Assembly (NCBI RefSeq): GCF_017942085.1
Contig: NZ_JAGKSP010000012.1
Span: forward strand, 148,346-212,345
Length of the DNA: 64,000 bases
DNA from: Paenibacillus lignilyticus
GTDB taxonomy: Bacteria; Bacillota; Bacilli; Paenibacillales; Paenibacillaceae
Direction of reading: 5' to 3'
The first letter of the stretch is position 1. Each line of letters starts with the position of its first letter. The translations under genes were made by a program, and so were the position numbers. The notes below the pieces were generated by a model, which was not told where the DNA came from, searched no databases, and saw nothing but the letters and a program-made list of their open reading frames with translations. Positions 8,041 to 16,632 of the stretch are shown piece after piece.

Positions 8041-9135
8041 TCAGATGGTAAAATAGGTGCCAACAGCGAGCAGTACGGATGCGATAACCATGGCCGCGAG
8101 CGGCTTGATGATCGCTTTGCCGCTTCCGCGTAAATCTACGTTGAGCCCAAGCGCTACCATCGCCATGGTCAGCAGGAAGGTCGTTATCTTGGTAATGGCA
8201 TTCATTATCTCCGGCGCTTCATGCATAAATGTCTGTCCGGCATCGGTGCTGCCAAGCGCACTCAGCGCGAGAAAACCAAGGAGAAACCATGGAAGCTGCA
8301 GCTTTGCTGCTTGAGGTATCTTCGCCTTATCTTCCGCTCCGGATGTCTGTTCCATTAACCGACGCAGTCGCCGCTGCTGTCTCTGCCGCTGCACAAGAAT
8401 AAGCACTAGACTTAGCGGCACGAGCAGGAAAACACGCCCAAGCTTCGCGAGCAGCGCGCCTGCAAGCGCATCTTCTCCGGCAGGCGCAGCCGCCAGCGCA
8501 ACATGCGCAATTTCATGCAGGCTCGTTCCGGACCAAATGCCATATTGCAGCTCCGTCAGCGCAAGGACGGGCCGAAGCATCGTGTAGCCGACCGCAAACA
8601 CCGTCCCTACAAGTGCGATGAGGCCGACGCTCACCGCGGTGTCTTCCTCCTTGCTTCGCAAGATCGGCGATACGGCTGCAATAGCCGCCGCGCCGCAGAT
8701 CGCGGTGCCAATGCCAAGCAGCAGCGACAGCTTCTGATCCGCCTTAAGCAGCTTCGCCAGCAGCAGCGTACAGCCGATCGCGAATAGAGCGGCAGCGATA
8801 TCCCGAATGAGCAGGCTCGGTCCATCTTGAAAAACTTGCAGCAGATTAAGCTTGATCCCGTAGAGAATGATCGCGAGTCTCAGCAAGCTTTTGCCCGAGA
8901 ATGTGATTCCGGCCCGAAGAGCCTCCGGATAGCCCCACACCTGTCTATAAATCACCGCAAGCAGAATGGCGCATGCCATCTGCCCTACATAATGGAGAAC
9001 CGGCAGCTGGGATAATCCATAACCCGCAGCCGCCAGTAGAAAAGTAAATCCGATTCCGCCTGCTTTCTTACTGCCTGCAGAGCCGAGGCTTGCTATATAG
9101 GGACCAATAGGTTTAATCGTCTGCTCAAGCTTCAT
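8041..9135 (-). CDS. YeiH-type (UPF0324) putative sulfate exporter family membrane protein
   Basis: 364 residues with about ten hydrophobic segments, the first at 27-45 and the last at 341-362. The family motifs GIKLNLLQV, AICGAAAIAAVSPIL and TSLHEIAHVALAA are present. The family is annotated as putative sulfate exporters, and some members are linked to sulfonate metabolism; function is not proven. A strong AGGAGGG site precedes the ATG. The sulfate uptake operon starts about 1.4 kb away, which may or may not be meaningful. Confidence 0.85.
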   Translation of the reverse strand: MKLEQTIKPIGPYIASLGSAGSKKAGGIGFTFLLAAAGYGLSQLPVLHYVGQMACAILLAVIYRQVWGYPEALRAGITFSGKSLLRLAIILYGIKLNLLQVFQDGPSLLIRDIAAALFAIGCTLLLAKLLKADQKLSLLLGIGTAICGAAAIAAVSPILRSKEEDTAVSVGLIALVGTVFAVGYTMLRPVLALTELQYGIWSGTSLHEIAHVALAAAPAGEDALAGALLAKLGRVFLLVPLSLVLILVQRQRQQRRLRRLMEQTSGAEDKAKIPQAAKLQLPWFLLGFLALSALGSTDAGQTFMHEAPEIMNAITKITTFLLTMAMVALGLNVDLRGSGKAIIKPLAAMVIASVLLAVGTYFTI

Positions 9136-9356
9136 AGTCGCCCTCCTGCCACCTCCGTGTCTGGTTGTTGGTGTTCATTATACGTGGCAGCAGTTGATAA
9201 GAGAAATCAATCATTATGATGAAAAGAATAAAGGATTGTTATGTTGATCCATGAGGAAATCGTGCCTGCGAGCATCGTTACCAATTTGTCACTCCTATTT
9301 GGATGATGCCCGTTATACTGAGGTCCTAGCCTACAACAAACCTGGAGGGATCATTC

Positions 9357-10466
9357 ATGATCAACATACAGCAACCATTCAAACGAATTACAACAATCGG
9401 AGCCGTAAGCGCGCTGCTTCTTACTCTTTCCGCACCGCTCGCTTTCGCAGATCAAGCCACACCCGTAACTGCACAAGCAGAGGCTAGCGTTCAAGCCGGC
9501 GCTGCCCAATTGTCTTCCAAGACCGTCACGGATAAAACCGACTATTATGAGTCCGAGCTGAACATCCCCGTCATCAGCGGAATGCAAGATAAAGGCTACC
9601 AGAATACGCTGAATGCTAACCTTGCGGCACGTGCGCATGCAGAGCTTGAGAAGCTGAAGAAACAAGCCAAAGACGATGCCGCCGCTGCAGCCGGCGTTTA
9701 CGAATTCAGACCTTATATGTTCAAAGTCAGCTATGAATTGATTGGCGATGGCAGCAAGAGCTCAGGCGGGATTCTTTCCTTCAAACTGATAACCTCTGCT
9801 TATACCGGCGGCGCTCACGGCTGGACACGCGTTGACACTTACAATGTCCGCAATGAAGCAAAGGCTTCCGCCGTGAAGCTTAAAGAACTGTTCGGCAATG
9901 GCTATAAAACCATCCTCAATAAGGCGGTTAACGCCGAAATTGCCGCACATTCCGATATTTATTTCAAAGATACCTTTAAGTCCATTACCGACGACCAGCG
10001 CTTCTATCTCAAGAATGGCAAAGCGGTGCTCGTCTTCCAGCAATATGAAATCGCGCCTTATGCAGCAGGTATTCGGGAAATCGCCGTTGCCGTTCCGGGC
10101 AGCAAACCAGATGCAGCCGTACCGGGTAACCTCAGTTCATTGAACGTTACTGTAGGTGGCAAAACGGTGGCAGGCGCTCATCTCTTCGTGGGCAAAGACG
10201 GCATTGCCATGGCTCCGCTTCGCGCGATCTCCGCACAGCTGGGCTATGAACTCAGCTGGAATGCGGGTTGGACCGATGTTGACAAAGGCACGCAGCATGT
10301 TTCCCTGCAAGTTGGCAAAGACAACTATGCCTCTACTGCTGCTCAAGTCACGCTAGGTGCAGCTCCGGTTATGAAAGACAATACGCTCTACGTGCCGCTG
10401 TCTTTCTTCTCCAAAGTGCTGAAAGCCACAGTTTCCTATACGAAGGATGCCGTAGTCATCGGCTAA
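9357..10466 (+). CDS. Secreted DUF4163/DUF3298 protein with copper-amine-oxidase-like domain
   Basis: 369 residues. Signal peptide at 1-31 (ITTIGAVSALLLTLSAPLAFA). Residues about 50-245 match the DUF4163 plus DUF3298 arrangement seen in PdaC and the extracytoplasmic part of RsiV (YESELNIPVISG, SGGILSFKLITSAYTGGAHG, QYEIAPYAAGIREIAV). Residues about 255-369 are a copper-amine-oxidase N-terminal-like repeat (VGGKTVAGAHLFVGKDG, MAPLRAISAQLGYELSW, LYVPLSFFSKVL), a common extracellular module in Paenibacillus with no metal-binding implied. Probably a cell-surface or lysozyme-interacting protein; the exact role is unknown. CTGGAGGG precedes the ATG. Confidence 0.85.
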   Translation: MINIQQPFKRITTIGAVSALLLTLSAPLAFADQATPVTAQAEASVQAGAAQLSSKTVTDKTDYYESELNIPVISGMQDKGYQNTLNANLAARAHAELEKLKKQAKDDAAAAAGVYEFRPYMFKVSYELIGDGSKSSGGILSFKLITSAYTGGAHGWTRVDTYNVRNEAKASAVKLKELFGNGYKTILNKAVNAEIAAHSDIYFKDTFKSITDDQRFYLKNGKAVLVFQQYEIAPYAAGIREIAVAVPGSKPDAAVPGNLSSLNVTVGGKTVAGAHLFVGKDGIAMAPLRAISAQLGYELSWNAGWTDVDKGTQHVSLQVGKDNYASTAAQVTLGAAPVMKDNTLYVPLSFFSKVLKATVSYTKDAVVIG

Positions 10467-10484
10467 ATTGCATAGAAAACGCAG

Positions 10485-10510
10485 AAAAAGCTCCCCGCAG
10501 GGAGCTTTTT
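10485..10510. terminator. Bidirectional terminator
   Basis: GCTCCC-CGCA-GGGAGC flanked by five A and five T residues, symmetric enough to end both the secreted-protein gene and the convergent sulfate operon. Confidence 0.88.
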
Positions 10511-10523
10511 CTTATTTGTCCGG

Positions 10524-11594
10524 TTAAATGCCGGCCAACACTTGATACCATACGCCTTTCGGTGAATAAAGCGATTTGCGTACTTCCGCCCATCCTCCCA
10601 AGTAGCTGATATCGAACAAATCCTCAGGAGTCTTATAATTGCCTTTGACCTCTTCCATGACCTTGTCGTTCACCGGTCGGAAGCCGTTGTCCGCGAAGAT
10701 ACGCTGTGCTTCCTCACTGTACAAATAGGCGAGCAGCGCTTCAGCCGCTTTGCGAGTGCCGTGCTTATCGACGTTCACATCGACAATCGCAGCCGGGTTC
10801 TCAATCAGAATCGTCGATTTCGGCACAATAACCTCATACGGAATGCCTTTCTTAATCCGCGCCAGCAGCTCATTCTCGTAGGTGATGATCACGTCGCCAA
10901 CCCCATATTCAAAGGCAGCCATGGATGCACGGCCGCTCTTATCCAGTGACTCTACATTATGATGAATCCGTTCCAGAAACGACTTGGCATAAGCCGGGTC
11001 CTTCTGTCCCGTCTTCGCTTCCGATTCCTTCAGTCCCGCGCCGTACATCGCATTGATGTCCCATTGCGCGCCGCCGGAGGTTTTCGGATTCGGGTACAGA
11101 ACCTTCACGCCTTTACGGGTGAGATCCTCCCAATCGTGAATCCCCTTGGGATTGCCTTCGCGAGTGCCCATCACGGCAATGGAGCGTGTAATCATGCCGC
11201 CGTTGCCGACTTTCCGCCAGTCGCTCGTGATGAAGCCTGCCTTCTGAATCTTATCGATATCGCTTTCCATCGCAAGTGCCGCTATATCCGCTTCGAACCC
11301 GCCGGCAATCGCACGAGCTTGAGTACCGGATGCTTCATACGATTCTTGGAACGTAATCGTCTGTCCGGTCTCTTCTTTCCAATGCTCTGCAAACTTCGGC
11401 AATAGGATATCGAATGCATCCTTCGCTACGGAATAAGCACCGATTACGAGCGTGACATCACCTTGTGCTGCCGTAGGCGCGGCGCTATTCGTATTCGACG
11501 TCCCGCACGCTGCCGTGAAGAGAAGCGAGGACGTCATAAGCGCGGCCACTGCAATGCGCCAACCTTTTGTTAGGAATGATTTCATTGTGTACAC
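10524..11594 (-). CDS. sbp: Sulfate ABC transporter, substrate-binding lipoprotein
   Basis: 356 residues. Captures sulfate (or thiosulfate) outside the membrane for the CysTWA transporter. Lipobox LLFTAACG with lipidated Cys30, then the periplasmic-binding type II fold with family signatures YEASGTQARAIAGGFEAD, ALAMESDID, NPKTSGGAQW and VGDVIITYENE. The longest frame starts with GTG at 11594 behind AAGAAAG; ATG at 11585 is an alternative. Last gene of a four-gene operon, whereas the binding protein often comes first. Confidence 0.93.
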   Translation of the reverse strand: MYTMKSFLTKGWRIAVAALMTSSLLFTAACGTSNTNSAAPTAAQGDVTLVIGAYSVAKDAFDILLPKFAEHWKEETGQTITFQESYEASGTQARAIAGGFEADIAALAMESDIDKIQKAGFITSDWRKVGNGGMITRSIAVMGTREGNPKGIHDWEDLTRKGVKVLYPNPKTSGGAQWDINAMYGAGLKESEAKTGQKDPAYAKSFLERIHHNVESLDKSGRASMAAFEYGVGDVIITYENELLARIKKGIPYEVIVPKSTILIENPAAIVDVNVDKHGTRKAAEALLAYLYSEEAQRIFADNGFRPVNDKVMEEVKGNYKTPEDLFDISYLGGWAEVRKSLYSPKGVWYQVLAGI

Positions 11595-11608
11595 AACGCT
11601 TTCTTAAG

Positions 11609-12673
11609 TTAAATATGCATCGGCATCGGATCTTCCTTCAGCTTGTTCTCCATAATCCAAGTGTCGTTGTCGTTGAACAGATAGGCGCGATGAATCATGA
11701 CGCTGATCTCTTCGCCCGGCTGCAGCACATCCTTCTCAAGCGATCGATACGTAATCAGCTTAATGTCGCCGACTTCCACCTCAACCATCCACTCGCTTCC
11801 GCGGAAATGCAGATGCTTCACTTTGCCGAGCACCGTTGCGGAAGGCAGGCGGAATTCATGGCGCTTGCCAATCTCAATATATTCCGGACGGATCAGTGCT
11901 TTAGTACCCGGCCAGTTCTTCGCTTCTTCGAAGCCTTTCAGCATTTCCACTTTATCCACAATCGTGGACTCCCCGATGAAGCTGGCCACGAATTGGGTTT
12001 GCGGACTTTTATAAATATCCCAAGGCGTACCCTTCTGTTCCAGGCGGCCTTTATTAATGATCATAATTTCGTCGGCTACTTCAATCGCTTCATCCTGATC
12101 ATGCGTAACGAAAATCGACGTAATGCCAAGACGCTCAATCATTTCCTTCAGCCATGTGCGAAGCTCATGCCGAATCTTCGCGTCAATCGCCGCAAACGGC
12201 TCATCCAGCAGCAGCAGCTGAGGCTGCGGCGCAAGCGCCCTGGCAAAAGCTACGCGCTGGCGTTGACCGCCTGAGAGCTGATGCGGGTAGCGATGTTCAA
12301 AGCCCTTCAGACCCGTAAGCTCCAGCAGTGACATGACACGCTCGCGTATTGCATCTTTGGGTTCCTTCTTAACCTTCAAGCCGAAAGCGACATTATCATA
12401 AACCGTCATATGTTTGAACAAGGCATAGTTCTGAAATACAAACCCGATTCCGCGTTCCTGCGGCGGCAGGTCGTTGACCCGTTTGCCATGAAACACGATA
12501 TCGCCGGAGGTTGGCGTCTCCAGCCCCGCAAGCATACGGAGAATCGACGTTTTGCCGCCGCCGCTTGGTCCGAGCAGACCGATCAATTGACCTTTTGCAA
12601 TGTCAAAACTAACATCCTTGACCGCTTGAAAATCACCGAACTGTTTATTTAAACCGCGCACCTCGATATGCAT
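11609..12673 (-). CDS. cysA: Sulfate ABC transporter ATP-binding protein
   Basis: 354 residues. Drives sulfate import by ATP hydrolysis on the inner face of the membrane. Walker A GPSGGGKT, signature LSGGQRQRV, Walker B LLLLDEPFAAID, H-loop FVTHDQDEA. The C-terminal 110 residues form a TOBE-like regulatory domain (ALIRPEYIEIGKRHEF, ISVMIHRAYLF). It follows cysW by 3 bases and precedes sbp by 14 bases. Confidence 0.94.
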   Translation of the reverse strand: MHIEVRGLNKQFGDFQAVKDVSFDIAKGQLIGLLGPSGGGKTSILRMLAGLETPTSGDIVFHGKRVNDLPPQERGIGFVFQNYALFKHMTVYDNVAFGLKVKKEPKDAIRERVMSLLELTGLKGFEHRYPHQLSGGQRQRVAFARALAPQPQLLLLDEPFAAIDAKIRHELRTWLKEMIERLGITSIFVTHDQDEAIEVADEIMIINKGRLEQKGTPWDIYKSPQTQFVASFIGESTIVDKVEMLKGFEEAKNWPGTKALIRPEYIEIGKRHEFRLPSATVLGKVKHLHFRGSEWMVEVEVGDIKLITYRSLEKDVLQPGEEISVMIHRAYLFNDNDTWIMENKLKEDPMPMHI

Positions 12674-12676
12674 CGC

Positions 12677-13474
12677 TTAATGCACTTCCTTTCTCTTCTT
12701 CGCCCATTCCATTAGCAGCAGCAATCCGACCGAGAAAGCAGCCAGTACAAGCGCCACGCTGCTCGCCGCGATTACATTGAAATTCTCGACATCCTGATAA
12801 ACGAGCGTTGTCGCCGTTTGCGTCTTATTCATGATATTGCCTGAGACAACCAGCACCGCACCAAACTCACCGAGCGATCTTGCGACGGTCAATACAACGC
12901 CATAGATGACGCCCCAGCGGATAGACGGCCATGTTACCTTCCAGAAGGTGTACCAGGAGTAAGCGCCAAGCGTTGATGCCGCTTCTTCCTGCTGAGAGCC
13001 GATTTCCTGCAGCACCGGCATGACTTCACGCACCATAAGCGGGAACGTCACAAAGAGCGTGGCAAGAATCATACCCGGCAATGCATAGACCACTTTAAAG
13101 CCGATATCTTCGAAAAACGTACCGATTACCGAGCTCGGACCGAGCATAAGCACGATCATCAAGCCGCCGATGACCGGTGAAACCGCAAACGGCAAATCAA
13201 CGATGCTGTTCATCAGCCCTTTGATCCGTTTGCTAAGCCACGTTCCTCGAACCAGATAAAGGGCTAACATGACGCCGAACAGTGTGTTTAGCAGCGTTAC
13301 GACAATGACGATTAAGCCGGTCATCATAAGCGCATGCAGGGACTGCTTGCGTGTCAGCGCTTCTGCGAAGCCGCTCCAGCCGTCTCCCCAGGAGCCGGTA
13401 AAAATCTTCACCAGCGGTGCGATCAGCAGAATCAGAAACACCAGATAGGTTAACGTAATCCAAAGTTTTCTCAT
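12677..13474 (-). CDS. cysW: Sulfate ABC transporter permease CysW
   Basis: 265 residues with six hydrophobic segments. Permease half of the sulfate importer. The inner-membrane EAA loop is visible as QEEAASTLGAYSWYTFWKVTWP, contacting CysA; LGEFGAVLVVSGN is the family signature. ATGA overlap with the cysT stop codon indicates coupled translation. Confidence 0.93.
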   Translation of the reverse strand: MRKLWITLTYLVFLILLIAPLVKIFTGSWGDGWSGFAEALTRKQSLHALMMTGLIVIVVTLLNTLFGVMLALYLVRGTWLSKRIKGLMNSIVDLPFAVSPVIGGLMIVLMLGPSSVIGTFFEDIGFKVVYALPGMILATLFVTFPLMVREVMPVLQEIGSQQEEAASTLGAYSWYTFWKVTWPSIRWGVIYGVVLTVARSLGEFGAVLVVSGNIMNKTQTATTLVYQDVENFNVIAASSVALVLAAFSVGLLLLMEWAKKRKEVH

Positions 13475-14286
13475 TTGCCGTGCCTCCTCGACTGGACGAG
13501 GTTAACCGCCCACAGAATGAGGAACGACAGTGTCAGCAGCATAACGGAAACGGCCGCGGCCCCCTGCACGTTATCGCTTTCAATTTCTCCGAAAATATAA
13601 ACCGCCGCGATCAGCGTTTTTCCCGGAATGTTGCCAGCTACGAGTACGACAGCGCCGAATTCAGCCAGTGCTCTTGAGAACGCCAGCATCGCTCCGCTAA
13701 TAATACCCGGAAGCATGGAGGGGAATATCACTTGAAAGAAGGTTCTCGCCCTCGATGCGCCAAGCGTATACGAGGCTTCTTCTTCCGACTTGTCAAGCTC
13801 TTCGAGCAGCGGCTGAACGCCTCGAATCACGAAGGGAAAGGTCACGAAGACCATAGCTACGATAATGGCGGGTTCATGAAATACGATCTGAAATCCGAGC
13901 TTGTCGGCGATTCCGCCTGCGAAGCTGTTCGGACCCAGGAGCAGTAATATCATCAAGCCACCGACAGCCGTCGGCAGCGCAAATGGCAAATCTACTAAAC
14001 TATTAAGGATTCTTCGCCCGGGAAATCGGTAACGAATCAATACCCATCCAATCATGGTGCCAAGAAATACATTGATAAGTGCGGCTATTACGGAGAGTTT
14101 AACGGTTAAAAGCACAGCCTTCCAAGCCAGCGGGTCTGTGATGCTGTCCCAGAACGGCTGCAGGCCAAGCTCAAAGGATTGCGAGTAGATTCCGATAATC
14201 GGCAAAACGATCAGCAATACGAAATAAAGCATAATGGTGCTGCGGAAGCCAAAGCTCCACAAGCGGCTGCGCATGATGATATTCAA
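13471..14286 (-). CDS. cysT: Sulfate ABC transporter permease CysT
   Basis: 271 residues, first gene of the sulfate operon. Six membrane segments; EAA loop EEEASYTLGASRARTFFQVI; signatures DLPFALPTAVGGLMI and LAEFGAVVLVAGN. The longest frame starts at TTG 14286, eight bases after GGGGGT; an in-frame ATG at 14274 is the alternative, giving 267 residues. It partners CysW and CysA. A promoter and an inverted repeat lie upstream at 14335-14392. Confidence 0.92.
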   Translation of the reverse strand: MNIIMRSRLWSFGFRSTIMLYFVLLIVLPIIGIYSQSFELGLQPFWDSITDPLAWKAVLLTVKLSVIAALINVFLGTMIGWVLIRYRFPGRRILNSLVDLPFALPTAVGGLMILLLLGPNSFAGGIADKLGFQIVFHEPAIIVAMVFVTFPFVIRGVQPLLEELDKSEEEASYTLGASRARTFFQVIFPSMLPGIISGAMLAFSRALAEFGAVVLVAGNIPGKTLIAAVYIFGEIESDNVQGAAAVSVMLLTLSFLILWAVNLVQSRRHGK

Positions 14287-14334
14287 GCTGACTTACCCCC
14301 TGACACTTTCCTTGAGGAATCGTTGTAGTGGTTT

Positions 14335-14392
14335 TTAATTCCCATCAAATCACTTGGTATTAAATGTAGCAGACGGAGGCGCGTCTAGTCAA
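14335..14392 (-). promoter_or_regulatory. Sulfate operon promoter and operator-like dyad
   Basis: On the minus strand TTGACT (14392-14387), 18-base spacer, TACATT (14368-14363). Directly downstream lies the imperfect dyad TTAATACC-N12-GGGAATTAA (14363-14335), overlapping the expected transcription start. Repressor control by a cysteine-metabolism regulator such as CymR is a reasonable guess, not shown. Confidence 0.45.
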
Positions 14393-14434
14393 TCCTAATA
14401 TTCTGCATTCGGAAGAGGAATTAGATGTCGAAAT

Positions 14435-14470
14435 AAGAAAGCTCCCCGGGACAGTTGGCCCGGGGAGCTT
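14435..14470 (-). terminator. Terminator of the pgi-yigZ unit
   Basis: AAGCTCCCCGGG pairs perfectly with CCCGGGGAGCTT across an 8-base loop; on the minus strand TTTCTTATTT follows. Confidence 0.85.
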
Positions 14471-14479
14471 CGTATTGCA

Positions 14480-15112
14480 TTATTCGCCTTCAATGTAGTA
14501 CTTCTCTTCGCCAAGAGAGAGTACGGCTTGTCCTTGCGTGATATCGGTTATCCACGCGCTGAATCGCTCTGCTTCCGGCGCTTCCGGCAGGCAGGTGATC
14601 ACCACACGATCGGTGAATTCGGTGCCGCCGATTCGTACGTTACGCGCATGGAATTCATTCTCGAGCTTGCCATACCAGGTGTAATCGACATCGACGATGA
14701 CCTCGCGATGCAGAATATTCACGATCGGTTCAGCTGCTTCAATGGCCGCCACGGCGCCGTCGGTATACGCCCGAATAAGGCCGCCCGCACCGAGCATAAT
14801 GCCTCCGAAATAACGAGTCACGACAATGACAACGTTCTTGAGGCCATGATGCTTAATCACTTCCAGAATCGGTTTGCCGGCTGTTCCGCTTGGCTCCCCG
14901 TCGTCGGACTGCTTCTGGATCTCGTCGCGTTCACCGATAACGTAGGCCGAGCAGTTATGCGAGGCGTTCCAGTGAAGCTTCTTCAGCTCCTCTATATAAG
15001 CGATCGCTTCTGCCTCCGACGTTACCGGCTTGCCGTAGCCGATGAAACGCGATTTCTTAATGACGATTTCTTTGCTGGCCTGCTGACGCAGCGTATTGTA
15101 TCTCGGCAGCAT
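14480..15112 (-). CDS. yigZ: YigZ/IMPACT family protein
   Basis: 210 residues. N-terminal UPF0029 (IMPACT) domain with KKSRFIGYGKPV, HNCSAYVIGE, DDGEPSGTAGKPIL and VTRYFGGIMLGAGGLIRAY, and a C-terminal DUF1949 domain at about 140-205. The family has a ribosomal-protein-S5-like fold and is linked to nucleic-acid or translation control, but no enzymatic activity is established. It lies 12 bases after pgi on the same strand, so the two are probably co-transcribed. Confidence 0.9.
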   Translation of the reverse strand: MLPRYNTLRQQASKEIVIKKSRFIGYGKPVTSEAEAIAYIEELKKLHWNASHNCSAYVIGERDEIQKQSDDGEPSGTAGKPILEVIKHHGLKNVVIVVTRYFGGIMLGAGGLIRAYTDGAVAAIEAAEPIVNILHREVIVDVDYTWYGKLENEFHARNVRIGGTEFTDRVVITCLPEAPEAERFSAWITDITQGQAVLSLGEEKYYIEGE

Positions 15113-15124
15113 GACAATGTGAGC

Positions 15125-16474
15125 TTACAGGCGAGCTTCCAGCTCAGCCTTCTCTTTCTCATAGCCCGGTTTGCCAAGCAATGCAAACATGTTTTTCTTG
15201 TATGCTTCAACGCCCGGTTGGTCGAACGGATTGACGCCCAGCAGGTAACCGCTGATGCCGCACGCGATCTCGAAGAAGTACACCAGGTAGCCGAATGTGT
15301 AAGGTTTCATGTCCGCAATGTTCACGACAAAGTTAGGCACTTGTCCGTCTGTATGTGCAAGAAGCGTGCCTTCAAAGGCTTTCTTGTTTACGAAATCCAT
15401 GGTTTTGCCGGTCAAGAAGTTAAGCCCGTCCAGGTCTCCCGCATCATGCCCGATCGTAATTTGCTCTGCCACGTTCTTCACTTGGATGACCGTTTCGAAG
15501 ATGTTACGGTTACCCTCTTGTATGAATTGACCCATGGAGTGCAGATCCGTCGAGAAGTCTACGGCAGCCGGGAAAATCCCTTTGAAGTCTTTGCCTTCGC
15601 TCTCGCCGTACAGCTGTTTCCACCACTCCGACACGAAGTGAAGCGCCGGCTCGTAGTTAACGAGAATTTCCGTTGCTTTGCCTTTACGGTAAAGGGCGTT
15701 ACGCGCTGCCGCGTATTGGTACGCTTCGTTCTCTGCAAGCACAGGGCTGCTGTACGCTTGCTGAGCGTCCGCTGCGCCTTGCATCATTTCTTCGATATTG
15801 ATGCCTGCGGCTGCAATCGGCAGCAAACCAACCGCCGTCAGTACGGAGTAACGTCCGCCTACATCATCCGGAATGATGAAGGACTCGTAGCCTTCTTCCG
15901 TTGCCAGCTTCTTAAGCGCGCCCTTCTCGCGATCTGTTGTCGCATAGATGCGTGTACGTGCTTCAGCTTTGCCATATTTCGCTTCCAATGCTTCGCGGAA
16001 TACGCGGAATGCGATTGCCGGTTCCGTCGTCGTGCCGGATTTGGAAATGACGTTGATCGACCAGTCGCGGCCTTCCAGCAATTGAAGCAAATGCGTTACA
16101 TAGGTGGAGCTGATGTTATTGCCTGCGAACAAAATTTGCGGCGTCTTGCGTTGTTCTTTCGGCTGCAAGTTATAGAAAGAATGTGACAGCATTTCGATTG
16201 CCGCGCGAGCGCCCAAGTAAGAGCCGCCGATGCCGATAACGATCAGCACCTCGGAGTCAGATCCGATCTTCGCAGCTGCTTTCTGAATGCGGGAAAACTC
16301 TTCTTTATCATAATTCGTCGGCAGGTCGATCCAGCCCAGATAGTCCGAGCCTGCGCCTGTACCTTCACGAAGCTGGGTATGTGCTGTGCGTACTTGCTCT
16401 GCTAAATTATCGATTTCATGCTGGCCGATGAACGGCAATGCCTTGCTATAATCAAACTGAACTGCTTTACTCAT
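15125..16474 (-). CDS. pgi: Glucose-6-phosphate isomerase
   Basis: 449 residues. Interconverts glucose 6-phosphate and fructose 6-phosphate. Signatures: GIGGSYLGARAAIEML, ISKSGTTTEPAIAFR, the active-site glutamate region GGRYSVLTAVGLLP and the C-terminal lysine region FDQPGVEAYKKNMF. Start chosen at ATG 16474 because GGGAGGT lies nine bases before it; an upstream in-frame GTG at 16492 would put that site inside the coding region. TTGTTT-17-TATCCT upstream may be the promoter. Confidence 0.95.
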   Translation of the reverse strand: MSKAVQFDYSKALPFIGQHEIDNLAEQVRTAHTQLREGTGAGSDYLGWIDLPTNYDKEEFSRIQKAAAKIGSDSEVLIVIGIGGSYLGARAAIEMLSHSFYNLQPKEQRKTPQILFAGNNISSTYVTHLLQLLEGRDWSINVISKSGTTTEPAIAFRVFREALEAKYGKAEARTRIYATTDREKGALKKLATEEGYESFIIPDDVGGRYSVLTAVGLLPIAAAGINIEEMMQGAADAQQAYSSPVLAENEAYQYAAARNALYRKGKATEILVNYEPALHFVSEWWKQLYGESEGKDFKGIFPAAVDFSTDLHSMGQFIQEGNRNIFETVIQVKNVAEQITIGHDAGDLDGLNFLTGKTMDFVNKKAFEGTLLAHTDGQVPNFVVNIADMKPYTFGYLVYFFEIACGISGYLLGVNPFDQPGVEAYKKNMFALLGKPGYEKEKAELEARL

Positions 16475-16632
16475 TCGTATTAAACCTCCCACAAATTATC
16501 CTGTTTACAGCTAGGATAAGGATAATGGATTTGTTAGGCAAAAACAAGGGATCGAGGGGTCCAATACTTCTTCCCGCCTTTTTGTGATAAAATGAAACTA
16601 CTTAAAATCCGCTTTCAAGGAGATGACAATAC

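Noticed and set aside
8041..14286. A single sulfur island joining the YeiH-type gene to the sulfate operon
   Set aside because: An unrelated secreted-protein gene and a bidirectional terminator separate them, and orientation gives no common transcript.
14528..16186. 552-codon open frame on the plus strand
   Set aside because: It lies antisense to yigZ and pgi, both of which have intact active-site motifs.
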